DNA from: Labia minor
Lineage: Eukaryota; Arthropoda; Insecta; Dermaptera; Spongiphoridae
Length of the DNA stretch: 64,000 nt
Direction: 5' to 3'
NCBI GenBank assembly: GCA_963082975.1
Contig: OY720349.1
Span: 44,807,962-44,871,961, forward strand
Both the position numbers and the translations under genes were made by a program. The notes under the pieces were generated by a model. That model did no database searches. It saw only the letters and a list, made by a program, of their open reading frames with translations, and was not told where the DNA came from. Positions 22,811 through 33,906 of this stretch are shown piece after piece (positions within the stretch are counted from its first letter, which is position 1; every line of letters begins with the position of its first letter).

Positions 22811-23624
22811 TAAAATTTACCAGGAACATGTATATACGCGACATCCATATGAAGAAGTATTTTTTCTAAATATTATAAAATGAAAATACGCGAATACTTT
22901 AATCTCAAATTAAATAGATATTTTAAAAGGCAAAGCAGCTGAATAGTCTAATGAGAGGATGTAATGAGGCAAAGCTAAGTCTGAACAGGGTATTAAGCAG
23001 ACTTCTATAAATGGCTAGTCAGAGAAAATTAAATGATATTTCTTTAATAGCACAACAACAACAATAACTACAACATAAACTTCATTTAAAAAAATTCTAC
23101 GGATTGAAATGAAATATGTCTCTACTTTGCTTTTTCATTATCTTATTTTCCATAAAAGGACATTCGCATTATCATTAAAATTTGAATTAAAAGGAAATAT
23201 TTAAATTTATTAAACTTAATTTTGGAAAAATTCATTAAATAAATGATGATGATGATGATTATGATTATTATCTATTATTTTAATAATTCTTTATGAAATA
23301 AAAAAATTAATAGAATTTTATAAATGTTGTTAATATATTGTGCATTTTGGGTTGCTGAAAACTATAATAGTTAGAAGACTTGTAAGATAATTGAAAAGAA
23401 GTAAATAATATATGCTATTTAAGAAATCATATATAATAATTTATCCATTTAAAAGGATAACATGAATTTAATTTAAATTTTTAATTGAAAATTATTATTA
23501 TTTATTAAAAATTTATCTATAAAATAAGATTTAGAGTTTAATTTTAAAAATACCATTTTTTTATGTTTACAAACACACTTTCAACTATGATTTTTATTAA
23601 TTTTTTTTTTCTTTTATTAAATTA
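22811..23624. other. AT-rich region without genes
   Basis: A short GAT trinucleotide run lies near 23244-23262. No gene or transposon end was recognised. Confidence 0.5.
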
Positions 23625-24254
23625 GCTGGAGTGTCTTCACTCGACTATCTCGCAATTTGAATTGGATTAAATAACATAATATATTATATTTAAATTAAAT
23701 TTAATTAATTATAAATTATAAATAATAAATATTAAACCAGCGCATGTTTGGTTTTTTATTGATGGCACCATGGCACGTGTTGGCGCGTGAGATTTGCAGT
23801 GTTAAAAAATTAATTCTGGTACTTTCAGCGATTCAACCAAGCTGAAATTCTATATATAGCAGTTTTATACAATTATTAATCATGTGAAAAATTATCAAAC
23901 ATATATCTTTATTTTTACGGTCACTTTAGAGGAAAAAAAATCAAAACGTTGTAAGTAATGACCCTCTTCCGGTTGAGCTACATTTCTCAAAAGTTGATAG
24001 AAAACTATGAATTTTGAATAATGTCCATGTACCAAATTGCATCATTCTAGCTCAAACCGTTTTTGCGTAATCTTGTCTACATACATACACACATACACAC
24101 ACACATACACACACCCACACCCACACACAGACATTTTTCTCAACCTTAGTGAAAATGATTCAGGAACCTTCAAAACGTATAAAAACATCAAAATCTCAAC
24201 ATCGAAAATTTTCGTGATCGCAATACTACATATCTCTGGCGAGATAGTAAAAAT
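23625..24254 (-). mobile_element. Family B copy B2
   Basis: Structure is as in B1, with terminal CTGGAGTGTCTTCACTCG at the left and GGCGAGATAGTAAAAAT at the right. A long CATACACAC/CACCCACACC microsatellite lies at 24080-24130. The CACGTG at 23774-23779 is retained. Overlapping 71- and 74-codon frames are repeat sequence. Confidence 0.75.
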
Positions 24255-27239
24255 CACATAGAATACTTATTTTTACACTAAACACTATCACAGCTTGAAA
24301 AATACTTAAAAAGCTTATATTTGACAAGATAACAGAACATTTGTCTAAATTTAAAGTGATATTCAATGGGTTCTTTGACCTGAATCAATAAATCTTTTGA
24401 CATAATTTTGAAAAAAAAAGTTTCAGTTTTAACTCAAATTAACCTAAATATTAAAATTGTTATTTATTTTTTTTTTTTTTTAAACTAAAAAATAACGAAA
24501 ATATTGATTACACTTAGTTTTATTGTCATGATTTATAAAGTTTTTAATTAGACATCGTAGATATTTTTTTTTCGTTTCCATTTATTTATTATTATTATAG
24601 AAGTATTTATATTTGTATTTTTGTTTTTGGGTTGATTTGGCCAGTCTAAACCTATTAACATTTCAGCAATAACTATATTTCAGGTTGAAATACTAAAACA
24701 TATCAACCTTACCAAAACTTTTGGCTAACTCATCGTATAATTTACATAAAATTCACTCTTGTTTGTTTTTCTTTCTCTTACTTTACTTTATTTTATATTT
24801 TTTATAACTTAATTGATTAATATTGGTATACAAACTTTATAATATTATAAAAAATATCACCGTCTTTTCCTATGTCATTTCTTCTTATTGTTTAAATAAT
24901 TAATTGATTCTTTAAATAATTAATTAATTAATTATTAAATAAAAAAAAAAGATTTTATAATTTATAAACCACTCTATTAACATCATTTTATTGGATTTCC
25001 TAAATATAAATTTTATAAATTTACAATTTCATTGACAACCAAAATTGTAAGCATAATTTTGGTTAACATCTTTATAAATTTTGGAAATTGTAGTTGATGT
25101 GTAGTTGAGAATCATAATAATTGCATAAATAAAATAAATTTTAAATGACATTACTACAAGAATATAATAAAATATTTATATCAATCAGTTGATTAATTGA
25201 AATTGAATTTGAATTTGATAAAACAAATAAAAATTTCAATATTAATTATACTTAATATTTGTAGTTCTTTATTTTTACCCTAATAAATACTTCAAATTGA
25301 ATTAAAACATTTATTCAAAATTAACCGTTAAAAATAAACATTACATTTCATATATATTCTTTAATAACAATTAAAAGTATACAAATTTAATTATATACTT
25401 CAATTTACTGATTGGCAAATATCTTACTAATTTCTTTCTTCTTATTATTATTATTGCAAAAAATACAAAAATACAAAGGAATTTATAATATAATAGATAT
25501 TTAATTTTAGATTTTGATAAGTCTAATAAAACAATATTTGAACAATTTTAATTACTATTTGAGTTTAATTAAAGTAAATAATTATTTTTTATTATGTCAA
25601 AGGATCCGACAAATAAAAACCTCTGCCATTTAATTGAGAATCATAGCAAATTTACAAAATTCCTTTGCAGATGTATATAAAAAAGAATTTTATTTTAAAA
25701 ACAATTTTCCATGAAATGGCACCCAGTATGGCATGACATTCACATTTATTTATTTGGTTTTGAATCAGTCGTCTCAAATTCCAAAAACAGGTAAAAAAAT
25801 TAAAAATAAAAAAATAAAAATACGATGATTGCTGTCGATTTTAATTATTCAACCAATCAGTGTAGTTCATTTTGTACTTTACAAGATTATAGGATTAACT
25901 CTGAAAAATCTTTTTTTTTTAACTAAACACCACCTGAGTAAATTTACTTTCATGGATTGGAGAGTCAACTCGGATTAGATCCCGGAACCAATACCCATTG
26001 ATATTTACGACAGAGAACAAACAAAGGAAATGACAAAAAAATTTAAAATTTTAAGATAATTATTTTTGATTCTATCTTTTTGTTTTAAATAATTATATAT
26101 TCATATATATATATATATATATATATATTGAATTTGAAAAAAATTTTAATATTTAGATTTGTCTTTCATATGCAAATAGGTTGTCAATGTCCTATTTATA
26201 TCATTCATAAGTCAATTAAAAATGAAAGTCAGCGAGTAAGTGAAATTCCTTATATATTTCAAAATATTAAAAAAACTAAACAGTAAATTAATTGATTAAG
26301 AAAAACTAATTAATATCAAAAATCATTAAAAATCAACAAAATATATAATAATTTTTAATTTATATTTTAAATTAATATAAAATCAAGTGATATAAAGAAA
26401 CTCTTTAAAAAAATTAAAAAATTTATAGATTTCAGTGATATCATTATAATCAGAGGGATGTTGATCACAGCATTCATATTTGTCAATTTATCCCCCTATC
26501 TACCATTTTCCATCTCTTAAATTTTTAGTCTACTCATTAGTCAATTAGTTTCACCAGAAAGGTCAGATTGCACGTTCTATTTTTTCCACGCCCATCATTC
26601 CCTTATCGTTTGTGAAATTGCCCTATTTTTTCTCAGGTAACTTGAAAGAGGCTAATCAGTGCAAAAACGAAAAGAACAAAAAATCCCAAAAAAAAAAAAT
26701 TATCCCTATTAATTAAACTTTATAATTTTTTAATGTTAACTATTTTCAAAGAAAATGTAATCGCTCAGTTTCTAAATATCATTTCGGTTCTTTCTCTTAT
26801 TTTAAGTCGAAAAATATTAAACTATTCTTAAATATCTTGTAAAATTAATAACAACAACGTAATTAGTTAATTCGATTCGATTGAAAAATAATGGAAATTT
26901 TCAATAAATTAAATAGTAAAACTATAAACATTCTATAAATTTAGATTCATATAATTTAGGTTAAGAGTATGTTAATTATATTCGACATTAATAATATATA
27001 AAATAAAATTAATTTGTTTTTGGTAATAAATAATTTTAATTACATATAAATTATTAAGAAATTATTCTTTGCTTAAAATTATTTTCGACTCAAAGAAATA
27101 AAATTTAATTTATATGATTTTATATAAATTAGATAAATTTATGTTTTTTTTTATTTGAAATGAATAACAAAAAATTATATTCAAATTATTAATTAATTTA
27201 ATTTTTTTTTTAAAGAATTATTTAATTTTCGATGTTAAT
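24255..27239. other. AT-rich region without genes
   Basis: (TA)n lies at about 26104-26128. Slightly richer patches at 25930-26035 and 26440-26665 (with a pyrimidine-rich TTTTTTCTCAGGTAA) hold no recognisable gene. Everything else is low-complexity AT sequence. Confidence 0.5.
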
Positions 27240-27560
27240 ATAATCGTCTTCATGTTTTTTGAGCATTCGGCTTGTCTCATTTGCAATTCTGAAATCTGTT
27301 TTCATTTCAAGGCCGGATAATTAATGAGCCCTTAAAAACTTACTCGAGCAGGTTGGTCATTAGTTATAGTTTTTTTTTTATTTTTTTTTTTGGTGAAATA
27401 GCGTATCGTCGACCCTATGTTCACGTGTGCTTTATGGGTGCTTGCGTGAGACGAGCAGTCAAGCAGATGGCTTCACGTTGTCAACGTTTCGGTTGCGCCT
27501 CATGACCTCCGCAGGTGCAATGAGCGAAATATGCGTGTCAGCACATCTCTTTGAAACAAA
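27240..27560. other. GC-richer island with E-box
   Basis: The block holds CACGTG at 27422-27427, TCATGACCTCCGCAGGTG and TGCGTGAGACGAGCAG. It is unique and has no ORF. It is a candidate regulatory or conserved non-coding element. Confidence 0.35.
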
Positions 27561-27956
27561 GTCATAATAATTTGAATCAAATCTCGTTTGAACTCATAAA
27601 ATCCATGATTTATTGAGACCTTCAAAATTCAAGGCCTATCCCTTGAATCGAATTTATTTTATAAACAAAAAAATAACATCGTTATGATAATAATATTTAT
27701 TATTATAGACTTGTAAACTTTTAACCTGTTAAAAAATGAGATCTAATCGACTGGCCGAACAAGATTCCTTTTATAGCTCAAACAATTGATTTCATTACTC
27801 ACAATAGAATTAATTCGTGTTTTAATTATTTTTCTTCACGTAGCATTAATCTTCAATTATATATATCTATAAAAAAATAAATAAATAAATAAGAAAATTA
27901 ATCCAATTAATTTAATTAATCTTATCTTATTATGCTAGCTAAAATTGTTTATATAT

Positions 27957-28410
27957 ATGTTTGTATAGCCAAGGGTTCTCAAAAACCGCTCTAACGATTT
28001 TTTTGAAATTCACACTAGATATAGTATTTATAAAGAAAAATTTGACGACTCGAGTTCGAAGGATCGAAGCTCGCCGAGTGCATCGACATTTAAAAATAAA
28101 AATAATAAATTTGTTATTTTTTTTTTATCTATTTTCGTGTTTATTTTTTAATAAATTACTATTTTATATTTATTTATTCATTGTTCTTTTATTAATTAAG
28201 TTTTAGATAGTTTTATAATTTTTAATTTTTTTTCACTAAAATATTATTTAATATTTATTAATATTATTTATTATTATTGAGTACCCCAAGTTCCATTCAT
28301 TTTAATCAGATTAATGCAATGATGCAACATTTAATAATTGTAATAAATTTCTATCTTGAAAATTGTTACATATTATTTAGGATATTTTAAAAACAATTTC
28401 TTTCTTTAAT
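27957..28410 (+). repeat. Family E repeat copy E2
   Basis: It aligns with 59478-60160. Shared landmarks are ATTTTTTTGAAATT near the start, TATTTATTTATTCATTGTTC and CATTCATTTTAATCAGATT. It also carries GACTCGAGTTCGAAGGATCG and GCTCGCCGAG, absent from E4. The 81-codon frame starting at 27961 is part of the repeat. Confidence 0.6.
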
Positions 28411-28659
28411 TAATATTCATTTAAAATGATAATTAAAGAATATCTTATTCAAAATAAATTATTGAATAAAAATATGATATAATATTATTAAATAGAAATA
28501 TTTTTCTATTTCTAAGTCAGATATATTTCCAAATATTAAATAATTTTTTAATTCCGAAAAGCTCCAAAGCATGTTTTTTTGCCTTTAGTTTGTTTTATAA
28601 CCACTTGGGGCGCTAAACAGTTTTTCAAAAAGACACTATAGAAAAAAAATATATGTACC

Positions 28660-28915
28660 TATATATTATATATTTATGTATTATTGAGGAGCACAAGTTC
28701 ATTCATTTTAATCATATTGATGCAAATGTGTAACATTTAATAATTGTAATAAATAATTAAAGAATTGTATATCAATATTTTTTAAAGGGTAGAGCGAGAG
28801 CTCGGTGTCCCAGATATTAATATTACCAGCCAAATCCAATAATAATGAATCATTTTTTTTAACTCAAGTACCGAGCCGAGGCTCGCGGTCCCGGTATATT
28901 TTTTAAACTTCAATA
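28660..28915 (+). repeat. Family E repeat copy E3 and detached GC tail
   Basis: It carries CATTCATTTTAATCATATTG and AGAGCGAGAGCTCGGTGTCC. An inverted GC tail, ACCGAGCCGAGGCTCGCGGT, follows at about 28868. The GCTCGG/CCGAGC pair may be the family's terminal inverted repeat. Confidence 0.5.
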
Positions 28916-28999
28916 TACCTAAGTACCTATATTTCGAGTTTAGTACAATTTTATGAATGTATGTAATAAATTCCTATTTGTCTACATTTCATACTCTTT

Positions 29000-29245
29000 T
29001 AGTTGGCAAAAAATCATCGAGTTAGTAGTGCTTGATCTTATCGACATCAGCCGTTCAGCAAACACAGACTTCAGCATTTGGCATCCTCGCTAAAGAGATT
29101 AATTATAAAATGCTCCCACCAACCAATCTGCTTACACATACACACACGTGTTCGATATGTGTACCAAGTACTTTTATGTACTCTTGCTAGCCAGATGCGA
29201 TGAAGGGGGACCGGCAAATTTAATTAAGGACTTTTAGTCAGGATG
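29000..29245. other. GC-richer island with E-box
   Basis: Unique sequence with ACATCAGCCGTTCAGC, CACGTG at 29145-29150 and CTTGCTAGCCAGATGCG. No ORF is present. It is a candidate conserved non-coding element. Confidence 0.3.
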
Positions 29246-29559
29246 ATATAAAATTTATTATTTAATAAACGATGTGATTCATCTGCCATACTACTAGCAA
29301 TCTGGTAGATAATGTCAGTATACCAATGAATATTTTCTTTCAATCCTATGTAAGCAATCTCATTATTTTAAATTTTTCATTTCTATAGATAAAAATATTT
29401 TTTTAGCTTTTATATTATTATTTGAACTCGAAAGTTTTTGGCTTAGCAACTACAATCATTCAAACATCTATTCTGAGGTATTTCCAAGAAATATGGATGA
29501 AAATTCTAGTGAAAATATAAAAATAATATTTACCTTTTACTTACATTTACAAATGTTAT

Positions 29560-29725
29560 ATTTGTGTACCTGTCGGTTTTAGGTACAAACAGAATAAGAT
29601 AACGACCAGGCTAATAACGATAATCAATTACGGGATCGCCAATGATGAGAGATCGAGGTGAATGAAAGATTACGATTTACCAAATCGAGACAGTGACATA
29701 CTAGGAAGTCAAAGATTATCTCATT
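29560..29725. other. Mixed-composition patch
   Basis: Unique sequence with AACGATAATCAATTACGGG and CGGGATCGCC. Homeodomain-like ATTA motifs are present. Function is unknown. Confidence 0.25.
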
Positions 29726-30511
29726 AATCATAGATTGTTTGAGTATATAATTAAAGCTTTATTTTTATGTCTTAAGAAATTTTAACTTAAAAAAATATTT
29801 AAAGTTTTTGAAAGTTGAAATGATTCTATCAAATTTTAGAAATTAATAGAAGAAAATAAAATAATAAAAATTTATCAATAATTAATTAATGATTCCATGA
29901 GAATATTGTTATAAACTATATTTATAATTTTTAATAAATTATTCATTTTCCATAAAAAAAAAAATAATTTCAAAATTTATTATTGAAATTGTTAAATTGA
30001 ATTCCAAACACGGGAAGATTTGTTTGCTATTAAAAAAAGCAATTTCAAATAATATTTGAAATGTATTACCATTCATGGTATATTACATCATTTGCTTCTT
30101 TACGAAATATAAATATAAATATAAGGAAAACAATGACATATTTAACATAAATATTAAAATATTTAAATTTATTTGAAGACTTACAAAATTAGTTTCATAA
30201 ATTAAGAAAACAACACTTCATAAATTTGAATAGAAATTATTTAAGAAATTTAGTTTGACAATTTAAGTTTTGCTGATATTCTTTTATTTTTAATGATATT
30301 TTATTTAAGAAAACCTAAAATCACTTTTTTTAAAAATCTCGGGGGGGGGGGGGGAGAGTTAAAATTTCATTTAAAATCTTAATAATTCTATGTATAAAAC
30401 ATAGCTCGTTTGTTTATTTATTGGTAATGAATTTGAAAATTAATTATATTTTAGAAAAATTTATTTTTCGATTAAATCCAATTCAATGACTTGTTTTATG
30501 AAATGTGAGAA
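29726..30511. other. AT-rich region; G14 homopolymer
   Basis: No gene. A run of 14 G lies at 30341-30354, striking in this AT-rich context. Confidence 0.5.
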
Positions 30512-30690
30512 TAGGTCAATAAGTCCGTGACTTTTTGAATTTCCTGTCTCTTACATGAAATGGCAACACTGCTCCTATCAGCAGGCAACTATCAGCTGAC
30601 AACTGTAAAAATTTGAACCACCTGGGTCTTTTAGTTTGTGTTTGACATCCATTAAAATAAGACCACCTCGTGTTTGTGAAGAAAATGATA
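30512..30690 (+). mobile_element. Mariner-like 5' untranslated fragment
   Basis: The sequence GAAATGGCAACACTGCTCC, CAGCAGGCAACTATCAGCTG and TTTGTGTTTGACATCCATT resembles the leader between the TIR and the transposase start of insect mariner elements. This is recognised from memory, not a search. No transposase reading frame follows. Confidence 0.4.
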
Positions 30691-31559
30691 TATGAAATAT
30701 ATAATGCTATAAAAATTTTTTAAATACGTTCGAAATGAAAATCTATACTGAAATCACTATTTATGCTTCAGAATCCGTTGAAAAAAATTAATCGAAGCAA
30801 TACAAAAGGAGTTAGTTACTAAAAGTAATTAATCGCTCATTAATTACAATTAATTAATTATAATTCAATTATATTTCTTCTATACCTTCTAGTGATCCAT
30901 TGAAATATCTATAAAAATTTTCAAAAGTCTATCTCAATAAAAAGTAAATGAAAAATCGATTTCAATTTGTCAAATGAGCGAACAGTCGGAGAGACATAGC
31001 GACAGAGACAGACGCTAAGTGAAGTTAAGAAAAACGTTATAAAAACAACTAAATTGTATTAAATGACTATTTTGGAGGTTCTGTAATAAACCTCTAGGTT
31101 TTTTTTCAAAGTTCTAATTATGATAAAATAATGAATATAATATTAATTCTATTTCCACATTATTTATTTTTCATGGTAGTATAATAATAATTATACATTT
31201 TTTTGAAATTATTGATATATTTATATAATTATTTTTCTTCTTTTTTTAAGATATTTAAAAATTTTCAAATTATTTTCTCGAGAAAAAAAGTATATTATAT
31301 TCTTCTAACAATGTTCAACTTTTAATGAAGATATAGTATTGAAGTTGAAGGTAAGTCACGAATCCGATTATATCAATTGAGCTTTAGGTAAGTGTTTCTT
31401 AACCGAGCAATGCAATTACGCGAATATCTAAACTGGGACAAACAGATCATGTTTCATTTGTGTCTGTTCAATAAACAAATTATATTTTTATATTTCCCCA
31501 CTTTCAAAATATTCAATTTACTAATCCGGGATATTAAAGGATCAAATAGATAATATATC
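30691..31559. other. AT-rich region without genes
   Basis: No recognisable gene. A small mixed patch at about 30960-31030 contains GGAGAGACATAGCGACAGAG. Confidence 0.5.
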
Positions 31560-31810
31560 TAAAGAGTGATAACATCTCTCATATGTATATTTCCCACTAA
31601 ACTCTTCCTCTCTCTTTTTCTCTTTCTCCACCTGTTCCTCTTAAGATTGAGCATCGTTTCTTCATTCTTTAAACAAATGTTTTATCGCCTTTCTTCTGTA
31701 GACATGGCGCTTGGTCTCAGGTGTGCAAATACATGACACCAACTAGTCATAAATCCACTCAGAGACCACTAATCTCTCTGGTGGGGGAATGTCGAGATTT
31801 TAATTCCAAA
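31560..31810. other. Pyrimidine-rich and GC-richer island
   Basis: A CT-rich tract (31600-31650) is followed by TTTCTTCTGTAG|ACATGG and CTCAG|GTGTGC. These look like a 3' splice acceptor and a 5' donor 19 nt apart. A perfect ATCCACTCAGAGACCACTAA block follows. It may be a regulatory element or a microexon context; evidence is weak. Confidence 0.25.
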
Positions 31811-32630
31811 ATCATAATTCACTTGGTTTCTTTTTTTTTATCTTAATTCCCGAAAAGATAACCTTCGTTTGTCCTTTGTTATGACTGGTTAGGAGATTTC
31901 AACTGCATTCTTCAAGGGCTTAACAGCCATCGAACAGCTGACGCGCTTTTTATTCCATTTAACACTAAGAATCCTTTAAGCAACTGCGAATATTAGCACG
32001 AACTATAATAAAACAATAATCTTTTCCAACGAGAGAAAGAAAAAAAAAAAAATTGGAGAATTGTAAAATTTCGTTAAACTTTTCTTTTAGGGCAAGAATT
32101 TAATTTAAATCCAATTTTATTATCTTTTGTCATGCAAAATGAATAAAGTGGTTATTTGAAAATTAGGTAAAATTTATTATCTGAAATTATTATTAAACAC
32201 TTATTTCATTTTTTTTTTTTTTATTAAGTATATTATAATTTAATTAAATAATAAAATTTGAATTCATTTGAAATGTTGAAAGCTGTTTGAATAAAATGAT
32301 TGATTGCTTTATAAATAATTTAATTTATTATTGTAAAATTTATTTTTTTTTCTAATTTACTCGCCACTAGTTAAGCTTGTCAAGATGATTCTTTGTAGAA
32401 TATAAATATGATCAATCATGAAAGTGACTTTTTTTATATAAAAATAATTGAAAATTGTACAAATTGAAATGTCTCTTCTCACTTGTTTGAAAATAATGAA
32501 CTTCATTTGAAGAAATAAGTTTACACTTCAATAATATAATATCAAATTAATAATTTTGATTGTTTCCGTGAATGTTATTGTTATTATTACTATCAGATTT
32601 ATCAGGGATATAATCACGTATTTTTGTGAG
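31811..32630. other. AT-rich region without genes
   Basis: A mixed patch at 31860-31990 has GAACAGCTGACGCGC. No gene was recognised. Confidence 0.45.
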
Positions 32631-32682
32631 ATTTCTTGACGTTTCGGCACCCAATTTGGCGCCATTTTCAAGAGATTATTTA
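32631..32682 (-). other. Penelope-like / hammerhead-ribozyme-like relic
   Basis: On the minus strand GGCGCCAAATTGGGTGCCGA has a GGCGCC/GGTGCC stem (one G:T pair) followed by GAAAC and GTC. These match the stem II, GAAA and GUC elements of hammerhead motifs found in Penelope-like retroelement terminal repeats. The other core box is degenerate (TTGAAAA instead of CTGATGA), so it is probably inactive. The assignment rests on motif memory. Confidence 0.3.
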
Positions 32683-32777
32683 GATGGGAATATTTTTGAG
32701 ATTCTGGTTCTTCTCTTAGTCTGTGTGACCAAGGGTTAATATCGGGATTTTGGGTTGATAGGTTGGGTGGTTTTGTA

Positions 32778-32804
32778 CAATATATATATATATATATATA
32801 TATA
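32778..32804. repeat. (TA)n microsatellite
   Basis: An uninterrupted TA dinucleotide tract about 200 bp upstream of the LTR element. Confidence 0.8.
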
Positions 32805-32997
32805 AATTAGAAAAATATTTGAAATAAAAATATGAAATTTTACCATTTATTTAAATACTCTTTTAATATAAAATAAAATAATATCTAATGAGAACTCATA
32901 ATTTCTATCTTGATATCGCTTGCTACTTTAAAATATTTTAAATCTAAAAAAGAATTATTTAAATATATAATTTTTTCTTTTTATTTATAATAATATA

Positions 32998-33001
32998 ATA
33001 T
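32998..33001. repeat. Target site duplication, left (ATAT)
   Basis: ATAT directly precedes the TG of the 5' LTR. The same four bases directly follow the CA of the 3' LTR at 37118-37121. The target is AT-rich, so a chance match of four bases is possible. Confidence 0.7.
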
Positions 33002-33543
33002 TGTGGGAATGGAGCCTTTTGGCTCATCACCGTCCGAATCATCAAAAGCCTGGCACATCTTACTGCCTCAGGGTCGGCCATTCTCAACCACAATATCATC
33101 GGAGTTGGTGCTTCCTCTCAACGCCGCTCCAAGCAGCGAGCGCCCCAGACGCCGTCGCCGCCTCCCCACCATGCGCTACCATCACCGTCGCCGCCATTCT
33201 CCCACTCCACGCCACCGACCAATAGCAACCGAGTTCCAGCTGTTTGGACTTCCTTTTAAAAAGGACACGGACACGATTCGAGTTTAGTTGTACAGTTTCA
33301 GTTTAAGTTCAAGTATATAGTCAGATTTCAGTTTAGTTTTTATAGACAGTTTTACAGTCGACACTTTACAGTCCTTTGTACATCGCCAGAAGTATTCAAG
33401 AAACGAAGAAGTTACATTTTCATTTATTTTTACACTGTTTTTTATCTTGTTCATCTTTATTCAATAAAACGATATTTTTGCAACCATTTAAACAAAACAG
33501 ATATTTTTTGCTAAACAACCCCTAGACAACGAAATTCCCTACA
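33002..33543 (+). repeat. 5' LTR
   Basis: It begins TGTGGGAATGG and ends CCCTACA (TG...CA). The first 250 bp are GC-rich and contain an open frame of 93 codons from the ATG at 33009, the same frame that ends the main ORF in the 3' LTR. TTTTAAAAAGGACACGG near 33254 could be a TATA-like promoter element. AATAAA at 33463-33468 is a likely polyadenylation signal, which would put the R/U5 boundary shortly after. Confidence 0.93.
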
Positions 33544-33546
33544 AAT

Positions 33547-33564
33547 TGGAGGCTCAGTCCGTGA
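33547..33564 (+). other. Putative tRNA primer-binding site
   Basis: TGGAGGCTCAGTCCGTGA starts three bases after the LTR, the usual place for an 18-nt site complementary to a tRNA 3' end. It resembles, with mismatches, the tRNA-Pro-type site TGGGGGCTCGTCCGGGAT. The primer tRNA is not established. Confidence 0.5.
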
Positions 33565-33604
33565 TTGAAAACAACTCGTTTATCGTTCGGGCGAAAGAAG
33601 ATTC

Positions 33605-33850
33605 CTAGACTTATTCACTCTCAAGATTTTATGTGAATAATCTTCAAGAAAAGATACAAGATTCAAGATTCAAGTCTTATTCACTTTCAAGATTTTTGTG
33701 AATAATTCTTACGAAAAAGATACAAGATTCAAGATTGAAGATTTATTTACTGTCAAGATATTTGTGAATAATTGTCAAGGAAAAGATTCAAGATTTAAGA
33801 TTGAAAACTTATTCACTTTCAAGATTTTTTTTTTGTGAATAATCATCAAG
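33605..33850 (+). repeat. Four imperfect tandem repeats in the leader (about 65 bp each)
   Basis: The unit has CTTATTCACTTTCAAGATTT, TGTGAATAAT and a CAAGATTCAAGATT link. It occurs about four times between the primer site and the ATG at 33907. Repetition in this position could serve RNA dimerisation or packaging, or be neutral. No ORF is involved. Confidence 0.75.
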
Positions 33851-33906
33851 AAAGAAAATACAAGATATAATACAGTGAAGATTAAAGAAATAAAAATATA
33901 TTAAAG

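Noticed and set aside
24037-24261. 74- and 71-codon frames with Thr-His or Cys-Val-Cys repeats
   Set aside because: They are translations of the CACACA microsatellite and core of family B copy B2.
27961-28206. 81-codon frame as a gene
   Set aside because: It is inside repeat family E, and its second half is Phe/Leu from T-rich sequence.
33003-33287. 94-codon frame in the 5' LTR as an independent gene
   Set aside because: It is identical to the tail of the main ORF in the 3' LTR. Nothing supports separate translation, so it is described under the LTR.
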